18,336 nt of DNA from SNAP01 sp049671745 (GCA_049671745.1 JBATVL010000045.1:1-18336), one strand, 5' to 3'. Positions 7,418 to 15,016 are shown, numbered from the stretch's first letter. Translations and numbers: made by a program. Notes: generated from the sequence alone by a model not told the origin.

Positions 7418-8268
7418 GAACATACGCAGGAATAGAAGAGGAATATTCAGAATACGAATCTTCAAAAATATTATTACAATCAATTCCTTACGATGGCACA
7501 AGTACTTGGGGAAAGGGTGCAGACAAAGGTTTTGATGCTTTTCTTGAAGCCTCTGAGAATATGGAGCTTTACGATATAGAAACTAATACTGAAGTTTTTA
7601 CAGAAGGAATTAATATCATACCAGCTTTACTAGAAGATTCTAGTCCGGAGGATGTGTTTAAAGCAGTCTATGAGAGTACAAAGATACTTCTGAACACAGA
7701 TAAGTTTCTTACTTTTTTTGGTGGTGAACATTCTGTAAGTATAGGTATTATTAAAGCCTTCTATGAGAAATACGATAATATGACAGTTTTACATCTGGAT
7801 GCTCACGCTGATTTACGTAAGGATTATCATGATTCAGCTTATAATCATGCTTGTGCTGTTCATGATGCAAGTAAGAATACTAATCTTGTTCAAGTAGGAA
7901 TAAGAAGTATGGATTCTTGCGAGTTAGAATATCTTAATAAAGAGCAATGTTATTTTGCTGAAGATATTTATGGAGAGACTGATTGGATGGATAAGTCTAT
8001 TAGTCAAATGACTGATGATGTCTATATTACACTCGATTTAGATGTGTTTGATCCGTCCATAATGCCTGCAACAGGAACACCTGAGCCTGGTGGTTTGTTG
8101 TGGAATACTACTATTCAATATCTTAAAAAAGTTTTTACTCATAAGAATGTGATAGGTTTTGATATAGTAGAATTAGCACCCTTAGAGAATTACAAAGCAG
8201 CTGACTTTTTAGCGGCTAAATTATATTACAAAATGTTAAGTTATAAATTTGCATATAATGGAAAATAA
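7414..8268 (+). CDS. speB: Agmatinase (ureohydrolase family)
   Basis: This 284-residue Mn-dependent enzyme should hydrolyse agmatine to putrescine and urea. All six metal ligands of the ureohydrolase fold are present: H106 in 'GGEHSVS', D129/H131/D133 in 'LDAHADLR', and D208/D210 in 'DLDVFDPSIMPATGTPEPGG'. The length is usual for the family. The start codon overlaps the arginine decarboxylase stop (ATGA), indicating translational coupling, and the 3' end overlaps the next gene by 11 bp. The combination implies the two-step ADC/agmatinase route to putrescine rather than the agmatine deiminase plus N-carbamoylputrescine amidohydrolase route found in some other Bacteroidota. Formiminoglutamase and arginase belong to the same fold, but the neighbour argues for agmatine. 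Confidence 0.9.
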   Translation: MRTYAGIEEEYSEYESSKILLQSIPYDGTSTWGKGADKGFDAFLEASENMELYDIETNTEVFTEGINIIPALLEDSSPEDVFKAVYESTKILLNTDKFLTFFGGEHSVSIGIIKAFYEKYDNMTVLHLDAHADLRKDYHDSAYNHACAVHDASKNTNLVQVGIRSMDSCELEYLNKEQCYFAEDIYGETDWMDKSISQMTDDVYITLDLDVFDPSIMPATGTPEPGGLLWNTTIQYLKKVFTHKNVIGFDIVELAPLENYKAADFLAAKLYYKMLSYKFAYNGK

Positions 8269-9235
8269 AGGACCTATAGGAAAGTTTATCCTAGAGCATT
8301 ACAAGCATTTCAATTCTGCCGCATTAGTTGATGCTGCAATGGGTTACGAGAAACATCTTAGTGAAGGTAAGAAAATGATGATTACCCTTGGAGGCGCAAT
8401 GAGTACTGCTGAGATGGGAAAATCTCTTGCTGAAATGATACGCCAAGATAAAGTACAGATTATTACTTGTACTGGAGCAAATCTTGAAGAAGACATAATG
8501 AATTTAGTGGCTCATTCTCACTATAAGAGAGTGCCTAATTATAGAGATTTAACTCCTCAAGACGAATGGGATCTTATGGAGAAAGGTCTTAATCGTGTTA
8601 CGGATACTTGTATTCCTGAAGAAGAGGCTTTTAGAAGACTACAAGGACATATAGAGAAGATATGGAAAGATGCAGAAGCTTCTGGTGAGCGTTATTTTCC
8701 TCATGAATATATGTATAAGATGTTGCTCTCTGGTGTGCTTGAGCAATATTATGAGATAGATCCTAAAAACTCATGGATGCTTGCTGCTGCTGAGAAGAAT
8801 TTACCAATAGTTGTTCCAGGATGGGAAGATTCTACTATGGGTAATATTTTTGCTTCTTATTGCATGAAAGGTGAACTTATACCTTCTACTACTAAGTCCG
8901 GTATTGAGTATATGACTTGGTTGGCTGATTGGTATACTGATAATGCAGGCGATCAGGGTATAGGATTCTTTCAAATTGCTGGAGGAATTTCTGGTGATTT
9001 CCCTATTTGTGTAGTACCTATGTTGTATCAAGATATGGAGAGAACAAATACTCCTTTCTGGAGTTATTTCTGCCAGATTTCTGATTCTACTACTAGTTAT
9101 GGTTCTTATTCGGGAGCAGTTCCTAATGAGAAGATTACTTGGGGTAAATTAGCAATTGATACTCCTAAATTTATAGTTGAGTCTGATGCTACAATTGTTG
9201 CTCCTCTTATATTTGCCTATCTGCTTGGTTGGTAA
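8258..9235 (+). CDS. Deoxyhypusine-synthase-like protein in polyamine operon
   Basis: This 325-residue protein starts at ATG 8258; an upstream in-frame TTG at 8249 lies deeper in speB and is less likely. It has the deoxyhypusine synthase fold signatures: 'LGGAMSTAEMGKSL' and 'GANLEEDIM' (NAD-binding side), 'PGWEDSTMGN', 'AGGISGDFPICVVPM' and 'GSYSGAVPNEKITWGK'. K297 aligns with the catalytic lysine of human DHS (K329), and W295 and E291 match human W327 and E323. By my hand alignment, human D316 corresponds to Tyr284, D313 to Tyr281 and D243 to Asn196, and the KHH motif is not preserved. Bacteria lack eIF5A, so deoxyhypusine formation is unlikely. An NAD-dependent aminobutyl transfer, such as homospermidine formation, is a reasonable guess from plant homospermidine synthases that evolved from DHS. 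The 11-bp overlap with speB supports a polyamine role. Confidence 0.85.
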   Translation: MENKGPIGKFILEHYKHFNSAALVDAAMGYEKHLSEGKKMMITLGGAMSTAEMGKSLAEMIRQDKVQIITCTGANLEEDIMNLVAHSHYKRVPNYRDLTPQDEWDLMEKGLNRVTDTCIPEEEAFRRLQGHIEKIWKDAEASGERYFPHEYMYKMLLSGVLEQYYEIDPKNSWMLAAAEKNLPIVVPGWEDSTMGNIFASYCMKGELIPSTTKSGIEYMTWLADWYTDNAGDQGIGFFQIAGGISGDFPICVVPMLYQDMERTNTPFWSYFCQISDSTTSYGSYSGAVPNEKITWGKLAIDTPKFIVESDATIVAPLIFAYLLGW

Positions 9236-9259
9236 GTTAAATTTATATAAAACATATTT

Positions 9260-9286
9260 GAATGCTACCTATTCAGAGTAGCATTC
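9260..9286 (+). terminator. Hairpin terminator of the polyamine operon
   Basis: GAATGCTAC (9260-9268) pairs perfectly with GTAGCATTC (9278-9286) around a 9-base loop and is followed by a T-rich stretch (TTATATTTGTTT). It starts 24 bp after the last operon stop codon. Confidence 0.85.
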
Positions 9287-9287
9287 T

Positions 9288-9295
9288 TATATTTG
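9288..9295 (+). promoter_or_regulatory. Candidate -7 promoter element of the MFS gene
   Basis: TATATTTG matches TAnnTTTG exactly and lies just after the terminator hairpin. It would place the transcript start near 9299 and leave a leader of about 20 bases that includes the purine-rich AAAGAGGA before the ATG at 9319. A TTTG at 9257-9260 is too far upstream for a normal -33 element. Confidence 0.4.
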
Positions 9296-9318
9296 TTTAA
9301 ATTAAATAAAGAGGACAA

Positions 9319-10590
9319 ATGAATTCTATAGAAAGAAAAACCTTTTCACTTCACCTTGTATATACTATTATTGATGGCTGCTTAAAGGGCTGTTTTATAA
9401 TGAATGAATTCATCTTTCTGCGCTCTATGAAAGGTGGTAATTATCAGGTAGGTTTTTTGTTTCAATTATCTATGGTTTTGCTTATTCTTTCTGTTGTTTT
9501 TAACGAACTTCTTAAACGTACTGAGAATAAAAAAAGATTATTAAGAGTGGCTGCTGTGGTTTGTCATATTCCTCTTTTATTTACTTTCTTTTTTCCATCT
9601 ATAGCAGAACCTTATGAAACGTCTTTTATTTATCAATGGCTTTACTTGGGAATATTCTTTATGTATTATCTTTCTACTCCATTGGTTTTACCTACTATAA
9701 ATTTGCTCTTAAAGAATTCATATACACATGAGAATTTTGGTAAGCTTTATGGGTTTGCATCTTCCGCTAGTAAGATTACTATGCTGCTTTCTACTTTCGC
9801 TTTTGGAGTGCTTTTAGATCAAAACAACTTTGCTTTTAGACTGGTGTATCCTGTGCTTGCTCTAATGGGTATAGGAGCTGTTACTGCTATTTCTTTTATC
9901 CCTTTTGATGCTGAATCACTTAAGATAGTAAATAAAAGTTTCACAACTTCCGTTAAGGATTCTATTTCTAAGATGTTTTCTATAATGAAGAACAATCTTG
10001 CTTTTAGACATTTTGAGATTGGTTTTATGCTTTATGGATTCTCCTTCTTGTGTACTTCGGCAGTTATTACTATCTTTTTAGAGGATTATTTAAATCTGAA
10101 TTACTCAAGCGTTGCCTTTTATAAGAATATATTTAATATACTTTCTATAATTATAATGCCTGTATTTGGTAAGATTCTTCATAAGATGGACCCGCGCAAG
10201 TTTGCCCTTATCACATTCGGCTCTCTTGGTTTATATATATTCTTTATTGGCTGTACTGAATATTTCCCTGCTCATTTTACTTTTATGGGAATAGAGATAT
10301 ATGCTTTTCTAATGTTGGCAATGCTTGCTTATGGGATTTTCCAGGGAACTATGCCTTTGCTTTGGAATGTAGGTTCTGTTTATTTTTGTAAGAATAAAGA
10401 TGCTGGTGATTATCAGTCTATACATCTTAGTTTAACAGGTATTAGAGGAAGTTTTGCACCTCTTATGGGTATATTCTTTTATGAGATATGGGGATATGTT
10501 GGAACTTGGTCTATAGCAATAGTATCGATACTTGCAGCTATGGCATTGATGATATACTCTGTTAAAAAAGCTAATATTGCTACAAAATAA
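9319..10590 (+). CDS. Major facilitator superfamily transporter
   Basis: This 423-residue integral membrane protein has about 12 hydrophobic segments, with a hydrophilic central loop near residues 200-225 that separates two six-helix halves. Examples are the helices around residues 43-60, 76-92, 105-128 and, in the C-terminal half, 'FALITFGSLGLYIFFIGC' and 'FLMLAMLAYGIFQGTMPLL'. 'GKLYGFASSASK' and 'HLSLTGIRGSFAPLMGIFF' resemble the helix-4/5 and helix-10/11 regions of MFS exporters. The gene begins 83 bp after the polyamine operon, but a hairpin terminator lies between, so co-transcription is not assured. A polyamine or related metabolite is a possible cargo by position only; the sequence does not reveal the substrate. 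AAAGAGGA ahead of the ATG is one of the few Shine-Dalgarno-like sequences in the window. Confidence 0.82.
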   Translation: MNSIERKTFSLHLVYTIIDGCLKGCFIMNEFIFLRSMKGGNYQVGFLFQLSMVLLILSVVFNELLKRTENKKRLLRVAAVVCHIPLLFTFFFPSIAEPYETSFIYQWLYLGIFFMYYLSTPLVLPTINLLLKNSYTHENFGKLYGFASSASKITMLLSTFAFGVLLDQNNFAFRLVYPVLALMGIGAVTAISFIPFDAESLKIVNKSFTTSVKDSISKMFSIMKNNLAFRHFEIGFMLYGFSFLCTSAVITIFLEDYLNLNYSSVAFYKNIFNILSIIIMPVFGKILHKMDPRKFALITFGSLGLYIFFIGCTEYFPAHFTFMGIEIYAFLMLAMLAYGIFQGTMPLLWNVGSVYFCKNKDAGDYQSIHLSLTGIRGSFAPLMGIFFYEIWGYVGTWSIAIVSILAAMALMIYSVKKANIATK

Positions 10591-10742
10591 AAGATCTTAC
10601 TACTTTATAGTGTCTTAGCATTTGCTTACCTATATATTATTCCTATATTTAAAGAAAAAAGTAGAGTGAAGTTTTTTTTGTGCGATTATGTGAAATAATA
10701 GATAAACTTAAACTTTGGATTTTTAGTAACATACAGTTATAT

Positions 10743-11375
10743 ATGAAAGATAAAAACAGCTTATATAAGATAGCTTTAATATTAGCAATGATAACAATTC
10801 TTTACAATATTATAGAAGGATTATTCTCTATGTATTTTGGTTACGAGGACGAAACTATTGCGCTATTTGGTTTCGGAATAGATAGTTTTATAGAAGTTAT
10901 TTCAGGTTTTGGTATTATGAATATGATTATTCGTATCAGAAAGAATGAAGACTCTAAAAGAAACGATTTTGAGCGCACTGCTTTGAGAATAACAGGTGTT
11001 TCTTTCTATTTATTGGTCCTAGGTTTATTAACAATAGGAATATACAATATTATAATTGCTCATAAACCCGAAACTACATTTTGGGGAATAGTGGTGTCTA
11101 GCATATCTATACTTAGCATGTTGCTTTTAATAGTTGCTAAAAGAAGAGTAGGTAAACGTTTGAATTCTAAAGCCATAATAGCTGATGCTAATTGTACTAA
11201 GGTGTGTTTGTACATGTCTCTTATATTACTAGCTAGTAGTGGAATGTATGAGCTTACTCAATTACCTTATATAGATAGTTTAGGATGTATAGGTTTAGCT
11301 TATATCTCTTTTAAAGAAGGACGAGAATGCTTTGAAAAGGCTTTGGGAAATGATCATTGTTCTTGTTGTGATTAA
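10743..11375 (+). CDS. Divergent CDF-like cation transporter with Cys-rich C-terminal tail
   Basis: I start this 210-residue protein at ATG 10743 (MKDKNSLYK); an in-frame GTG at 10680 would add 21 residues, but nothing supports it. About six membrane segments are visible. Helix-2 equivalent 'ALFGFGIDSFIEVISG' carries D47 and E51, and the pseudo-symmetric 'SKAIIADANCTKVCLYMS' carries D148, C151 and C155. These replace the HxxxD/DxxxD sites of ordinary cation diffusion facilitators, so the metal site is atypical. The C-terminus ends in 'NDHCSCCD' (H205, C206, C208, C209), a likely soft-metal ligand cluster. The usual CDF cytoplasmic dimer domain is absent. I infer heavy-metal transport, but the metal and even the transport direction are unknown. 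The gene stands alone, with 152 bp before it and a pseudogene after it. Confidence 0.7.
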   Translation: MKDKNSLYKIALILAMITILYNIIEGLFSMYFGYEDETIALFGFGIDSFIEVISGFGIMNMIIRIRKNEDSKRNDFERTALRITGVSFYLLVLGLLTIGIYNIIIAHKPETTFWGIVVSSISILSMLLLIVAKRRVGKRLNSKAIIADANCTKVCLYMSLILLASSGMYELTQLPYIDSLGCIGLAYISFKEGRECFEKALGNDHCSCCD

Positions 11376-11473
11376 TATGTATAAATTAGAATTTAACTTT
11401 ATTTTTGTGGAAAGAATACAGAATGAAGAAATTCCATTAAAGATAAATTAAGTACTGACAAAAAAGCACAACA

Positions 11474-11726
11474 ATGAAAAGCATTATTTGTATTAACAAG
11501 TCATGAAGATCTAGAAAGTACTGGTCTAAAAACTAGTTTTGCGATTGAAGAATTTGCCTCTCCCTATTATTTATTAAAAGATAAAGGAGTAGTAATTATT
11601 CTAAAGGAATTGATTTAACTCCTTATCTGCTAAGACGATTTATTGATTACTGTATAAAATCCTGAATTTTCTGAATTAGTTGCTAAACTTTTATTGGAAA
11701 AATTGAAGCAAAAACTAATCGCATAA
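11474..11726 (+). pseudogene. Decayed DJ-1/PfpI (type 1 glutamine amidotransferase-like) gene
   Basis: An ATG at 11474 opens MKSI and then runs out of frame. From 11484 another frame reads 'LFVLTSHEDLESTG' and 'KTSFAIEEFASPYYLLKD' up to a stop at 11616-11618, which matches the N-terminus of the Hsp31/DJ-1/PfpI family (typically SHDxLGxTGxKTGFWxEEFAxPYY). A third frame then gives 'SKGIDLTPYL'. From 11634 a further frame gives 'DDLLITV', a stop at 11655, and 'NPEFSELVAKLLLEKLK', which matches the family C-terminus (GLLITGQNPASS...). About 140 residues of the middle, including the catalytic cysteine, are gone. With a large deletion, frameshifts and nonsense codons, this is clearly a pseudogene. 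The intact family comprises glyoxalase III or deglycase-like stress proteins. Confidence 0.85.
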
Positions 11727-11774
11727 ACTCTGTACTACTCATTTATCTAATCATGATATTAAAAACAAAACACC

Positions 11775-11795
11775 ACTAATACTTATTGTATTAGT
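11775..11795. promoter_or_regulatory. Inverted repeat upstream of hcp, putative activator site
   Basis: ACTAATAC (11775-11782) and GTATTAGT (11788-11795) are perfect 8-bp arms around TTATT. If TAATATTG (11828-11835, one mismatch to TAnnTTTG) is the -7 element, the repeat centre is about 55 bp upstream of transcription start, a usual position for a CRP/FNR-type activator. Hcp genes in anaerobes are often controlled by the CRP/FNR-family regulator HcpR. Assignment to HcpR is inference; I cannot match a known consensus. Confidence 0.45.
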
Positions 11796-11888
11796 TGCTA
11801 TGAATATTTCTAAATGCAGTATTAATATAATATTGCAACAAAATGATTATAAGCTCGTTGAAGTAATAATAAACTAAAACGAAATAAT

Positions 11889-13514
11889 ATGAGTATGTTT
11901 TGTAATCAGTGCCAAGAAACAGCACGTAATACTGGCTGTGAAGTAAAAGGTGTTTGTGGAAAAACGGAAGATGTTGCAAATATTCAAGATCTCTTAATTT
12001 ATGTCTGTAAAGGTCTTTCTTTTGTTGCCATAGAGGCCAGAAAAAGAGAGCTAAAGACTGAAGAAGTAGATATGTTTATAGTCAATTCGTTTTTTATGAC
12101 TATTACTAATGCAAACTTTGATAAAGAAGCTTTTGTTAAGGAAATAAACAAAGGTATTAAACTACGTAATGATTTAGCTGGAAAGCTGGATATGAAATTT
12201 ACTCATGATTCAGTAAATTGGTGTTGTGATAATTTTGAAATTAAGGCTATTGAAGTTGGAGTTCTTTCTTTTGATACTAATGAAGATATTCGTTCACTTA
12301 AGCAATACGTTACTTACGGACTTAAAGGGATGGCTGCATATATTGAGCATGCATTTAATTTAGGATATACCGATGAGGATATGTTTAAATTTTTTGAAGA
12401 AGCTTTAGTTGTTACTACAGAAGAACATTCTGTAGAAGAGATGCTTGATTGGGTTTTAAGAACAGGAGAATATGGTGTTAAAGCAATGGCGCTTCTTGAT
12501 AAGGCTAATACTGAAACTTATGGCAATCCTGAGATAACTAATGTGAAATTAGGAGTTGGAAACAAACCAGGTATATTAATTACAGGTCATGATCTTAAGG
12601 ATCTTGAAGAATTATTGATACAATCTGAAGGTGAAGGTATAGATATCTATACTAATTCAGAGATGCTTCCTGCAAATGCTTATCCTAAATTTAAGGAATT
12701 TAAGCATTTATATGGAAACTATGGTGGTGCATGGCATCAACAATTAACAGATTTTGAATCTTTTAATGGGCCTGTTCTTTTTACAACAAACTGTATAGTT
12801 CCTCCAAGTAAAATGAGTACCTATGGAGATAGAATATTTACTACTGGTGCCGCAGGTTTCCCTAACTGGAAACATATTACAAAACGTTTAGATAATGGAC
12901 AGAAGGATTTTTCTGAGATTATCGCTTTAGCAAAAGAATCAAAGGCACCTACTTCTATTGAAGATGGAGAAATAACTATTGGATTTGCACATAATCAGGT
13001 TTTAGCTCTTGCTGATAAAATACTTGATGCTGTTAATTCAGGTGCTATTAGAAAGATGGTTGTAATGTCAGGTTGTGATGCACGTCAAAAATCTAGATCT
13101 TATTATACTGAGTTTGCTAAGAATCTTCCAAAAGATACTGTTATTCTTACCTCAGGATGCGCTAAATACAGATATAATAAGTTAGATTTAGGCGATATAG
13201 GTGGCATACCTAGAGTTCTTGATGCTGGACAGTGTAATGATTCGTACTCTTGGGCAGTAGTTGCTATGAAATTACAAGAGGTTCTAGGTCTTGACGATAT
13301 TAATAAACTTCCTATAGTATTTAATATTGCTTGGTATGAGCAAAAAGCTATTATTGTTCATTTAGCATTACTATACCTTGGTATTAAAAATGCACATATT
13401 GGACCTACATTTCCAGGATTCTTTACTCCTAATGTTATAGAAGTTGCAAAACAAAAATTTGGACTTGCTGTTATGGGTACTGTTGAAGAAGATATGAAAT
13501 TATTAATCAATTAA
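11889..13514 (+). CDS. hcp: Hybrid cluster protein (hydroxylamine reductase)
   Basis: This 541-residue cytoplasmic Fe-S protein reduces hydroxylamine in vitro and is linked to nitric oxide or nitrosative-stress handling in vivo. The N-terminal cubane cluster uses C5-x2-C8-x8-C17-x5-C23, the spacing of the anaerobe-type enzymes. All seven expected ligands of the hybrid 4Fe-2S-2O cluster are present: H234 (TGHD), E258 (NSEML), C302 (TTNC), C396 (SGCDARQ, the persulfide position), C424 (SGCAKY), C449 (GQCND) and E484 (WYEQK). Each lies exactly ten positions before the Desulfovibrio numbering as I remember it (H244 to E494). The protein is therefore full-length and should be active. A BFD-like ferredoxin gene follows 11 bp downstream, and a shared terminator closes the pair. 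Confidence 0.96.
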   Translation: MSMFCNQCQETARNTGCEVKGVCGKTEDVANIQDLLIYVCKGLSFVAIEARKRELKTEEVDMFIVNSFFMTITNANFDKEAFVKEINKGIKLRNDLAGKLDMKFTHDSVNWCCDNFEIKAIEVGVLSFDTNEDIRSLKQYVTYGLKGMAAYIEHAFNLGYTDEDMFKFFEEALVVTTEEHSVEEMLDWVLRTGEYGVKAMALLDKANTETYGNPEITNVKLGVGNKPGILITGHDLKDLEELLIQSEGEGIDIYTNSEMLPANAYPKFKEFKHLYGNYGGAWHQQLTDFESFNGPVLFTTNCIVPPSKMSTYGDRIFTTGAAGFPNWKHITKRLDNGQKDFSEIIALAKESKAPTSIEDGEITIGFAHNQVLALADKILDAVNSGAIRKMVVMSGCDARQKSRSYYTEFAKNLPKDTVILTSGCAKYRYNKLDLGDIGGIPRVLDAGQCNDSYSWAVVAMKLQEVLGLDDINKLPIVFNIAWYEQKAIIVHLALLYLGIKNAHIGPTFPGFFTPNVIEVAKQKFGLAVMGTVEEDMKLLIN

Positions 13515-13525
13515 ATTATATAAAT

Positions 13526-13705
13526 ATGTCAGATGACGAAATAATTTGCAATTGCAATGACATCTCTAGAGGTGAAATTATTAAAGCAATAAAAGAAAAG
13601 GGACTTAAAACAGTTGATGAAGTAGGTGATGCTACCTCTGCTGGTACTATATGTGGTGCTTGTCAAGATGATATTCAAGAAATCCTTGATGAGACGAATA
13701 AGTAG
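13526..13705 (+). CDS. BFD-like [2Fe-2S] protein, probable electron partner of Hcp
   Basis: The ATG at 13526 opens a 59-residue frame, MSDDEIICNCNDISR onward, ending at TAG 13703-13705. It has the four-cysteine pattern of the Fer2_BFD domain, C8-x-C10 and C43-x2-C46, with 'SAGTICGACQDDI' at the C-terminal pair. BFD domains are small [2Fe-2S] electron carriers, known alone as bacterioferritin-associated ferredoxin and as domains in nitrite reductases and other oxidoreductases. The gene starts 11 bp after hcp and ends 11 bp before the terminator hairpin, so it is almost certainly co-transcribed. In enteric bacteria Hcp receives electrons from the flavoprotein Hcr; no Hcr is present here, so this protein is a plausible replacement or adaptor. 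That role is inferred from gene order. Confidence 0.88.
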   Translation: MSDDEIICNCNDISRGEIIKAIKEKGLKTVDEVGDATSAGTICGACQDDIQEILDETNK

Positions 13706-13716
13706 TTTAGTTTTTT

Positions 13717-13742
13717 ATATCGCATTCTTATGGATGCGATAT
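13717..13742 (+). terminator. Strong intrinsic terminator of the hcp operon
   Basis: ATATCGCAT (13717-13725) pairs with ATGCGATAT (13734-13742). The stem can extend inward by a T-G and a C-G pair to leave a TTAT tetraloop. A run of Ts follows at 13743. The loop contains the stop codon of the convergent minus-strand gene. On the minus strand the hairpin is followed by As, so it should terminate only plus-strand transcription. Confidence 0.9.
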
Positions 13743-14963
13743 TTTTTTCTTTCTTAAAATGATTACTGTTATTTCTGGTCTTTGCATTATTCTTCCTGGA
13801 AGACCAATATATCCCAAACCTCTATTAACGTATAGATATTTTTCTCCATCCTTATAAAGTCCATCCCAATATTTAAATATGTATTTGGAAGGTGACCACT
13901 TAAACGAACCTATTTCTATTCCCATTTGCATGGCATGTGTATGCCCAGCTAGCATTAAATCTACATCTTTTGCTTTTACTTGCGCGTCCCAGTGATTTGA
14001 GTCATGGCTTAAAAGAAGAGTAAAAGCATTAGGATTAACGTCTTTTAGTGCCACATCTAATTTTCCATAAGCTGGAAAAGGAGGTAAACCCCAATTCTCT
14101 ACTCCTACTATGTTTATAGAATCTTGTCCAAATTTCAAGAACCTATGCTCGTTATTTAATACATCAAAACCAACTTGTTTCTGATACTTTATAAGATTTG
14201 CGATATTTAAAGAATCTTGTTCTGGTGTATCCCATTTTACGTAATGTCCATAATCATGATTACCTAGAACAGAGTATTTTCCATATTTTGCCTTTAATTT
14301 TGAGATGTCATCCATCCATATTAACATCTCAGAGGAGAATGTATTTACCATATCTCCTGTAAAAGTGATAATATCGGAGTTCTGTGCATTTACTAAATCT
14401 ATTGCTTTTTTTACTCCTGGATAATTCTTTCCAAAACTTCCTAAGTGAAAATCAGAGATTTGAACAATCTTAAATCCATCAAATGATTTAGGTAGTTTAT
14501 CACTATAAACTTCTACTGTTTTTACTCTATAATTATATCGTCCTACTGAAAATCCATATAACATTATTACGAAGAAAAATATAGAAACTACTACGCCAAT
14601 CTTATTTATGTAGAAATATTTACGTTTAATACTATTCATAACCAATTTAGTTATAAAATAGCGAATGGCTCCAAGTAAAGAAAAGAATAATAAAACTATC
14701 TTTGGTAGATAAACCAATGCAAATGAAGCTATTAGGCGTGAAAACCATATATACATCTCTGGTCCCTTCATTCTTGGTATAAAGAGAGTATATGCTAAGA
14801 ACGCTAATATAAAGATGCCAAATACAATCCAATGTATATCTTTTACAAATCTTTTAATCTTACAACTTTTTAGGGTAGGTTTTATAAATAAATAGAAAAT
14901 AGAAAAGTCAATAAAAGATAATAATATTATCAGCATTGAGAATATAAGCCAACTTGCACGCAT
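13728..14963 (-). CDS. Membrane-anchored metallophosphoesterase (YaeI-like)
   Basis: This 411-residue protein has four N-terminal membrane segments (about residues 5-25, 45-62, 72-95 and 121-140) and a calcineurin-like phosphoesterase domain from about 163 to 405. The two-metal site is complete: D171-x-H173 ('QISDFHLGS'), D204 ('FTGDMVN'), N235-H236 ('LGNHDYGH'), H320 ('LSHDSNHW') and H341-x-H343 ('LAGHTHAMQMG'). Relatives of this layout include YaeI and UDP-2,3-diacylglucosamine hydrolases of the LpxG type, so a lipid or envelope phosphoester is a sensible guess, but the substrate cannot be read from the motifs. The gene is convergent with the hcp operon, and its last codons lie inside that operon's terminator. 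It is divergent from rimO across a 156-bp region. Confidence 0.87.
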   Translation of the reverse strand: MRASWLIFSMLIILLSFIDFSIFYLFIKPTLKSCKIKRFVKDIHWIVFGIFILAFLAYTLFIPRMKGPEMYIWFSRLIASFALVYLPKIVLLFFSLLGAIRYFITKLVMNSIKRKYFYINKIGVVVSIFFFVIMLYGFSVGRYNYRVKTVEVYSDKLPKSFDGFKIVQISDFHLGSFGKNYPGVKKAIDLVNAQNSDIITFTGDMVNTFSSEMLIWMDDISKLKAKYGKYSVLGNHDYGHYVKWDTPEQDSLNIANLIKYQKQVGFDVLNNEHRFLKFGQDSINIVGVENWGLPPFPAYGKLDVALKDVNPNAFTLLLSHDSNHWDAQVKAKDVDLMLAGHTHAMQMGIEIGSFKWSPSKYIFKYWDGLYKDGEKYLYVNRGLGYIGLPGRIMQRPEITVIILRKKKISHP

Positions 14964-15016
14964 AATTTATAATTTTATGGATTTGAATTTCGAAGTATAT
15001 CAGTATTTATATTTAA

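Larger units (their letters stand above)
11376..11888. other. Gap between cation transporter and hcp: pseudogene and hcp control region
   Basis: No intact gene lies here. 11474-11726 is the DJ-1/PfpI relic. 11727-11888 is AT-rich leader and control DNA for hcp, with an inverted repeat at 11775-11795 and a near-consensus -7 element, TAATATTG, at 11828-11835. Confidence 0.65.

Noticed and set aside
11791..11979. Minus-strand open frame of 62 codons
   Set aside because: It overlaps the start of hcp, where the N-terminal cluster cysteines prove the plus strand is coding.
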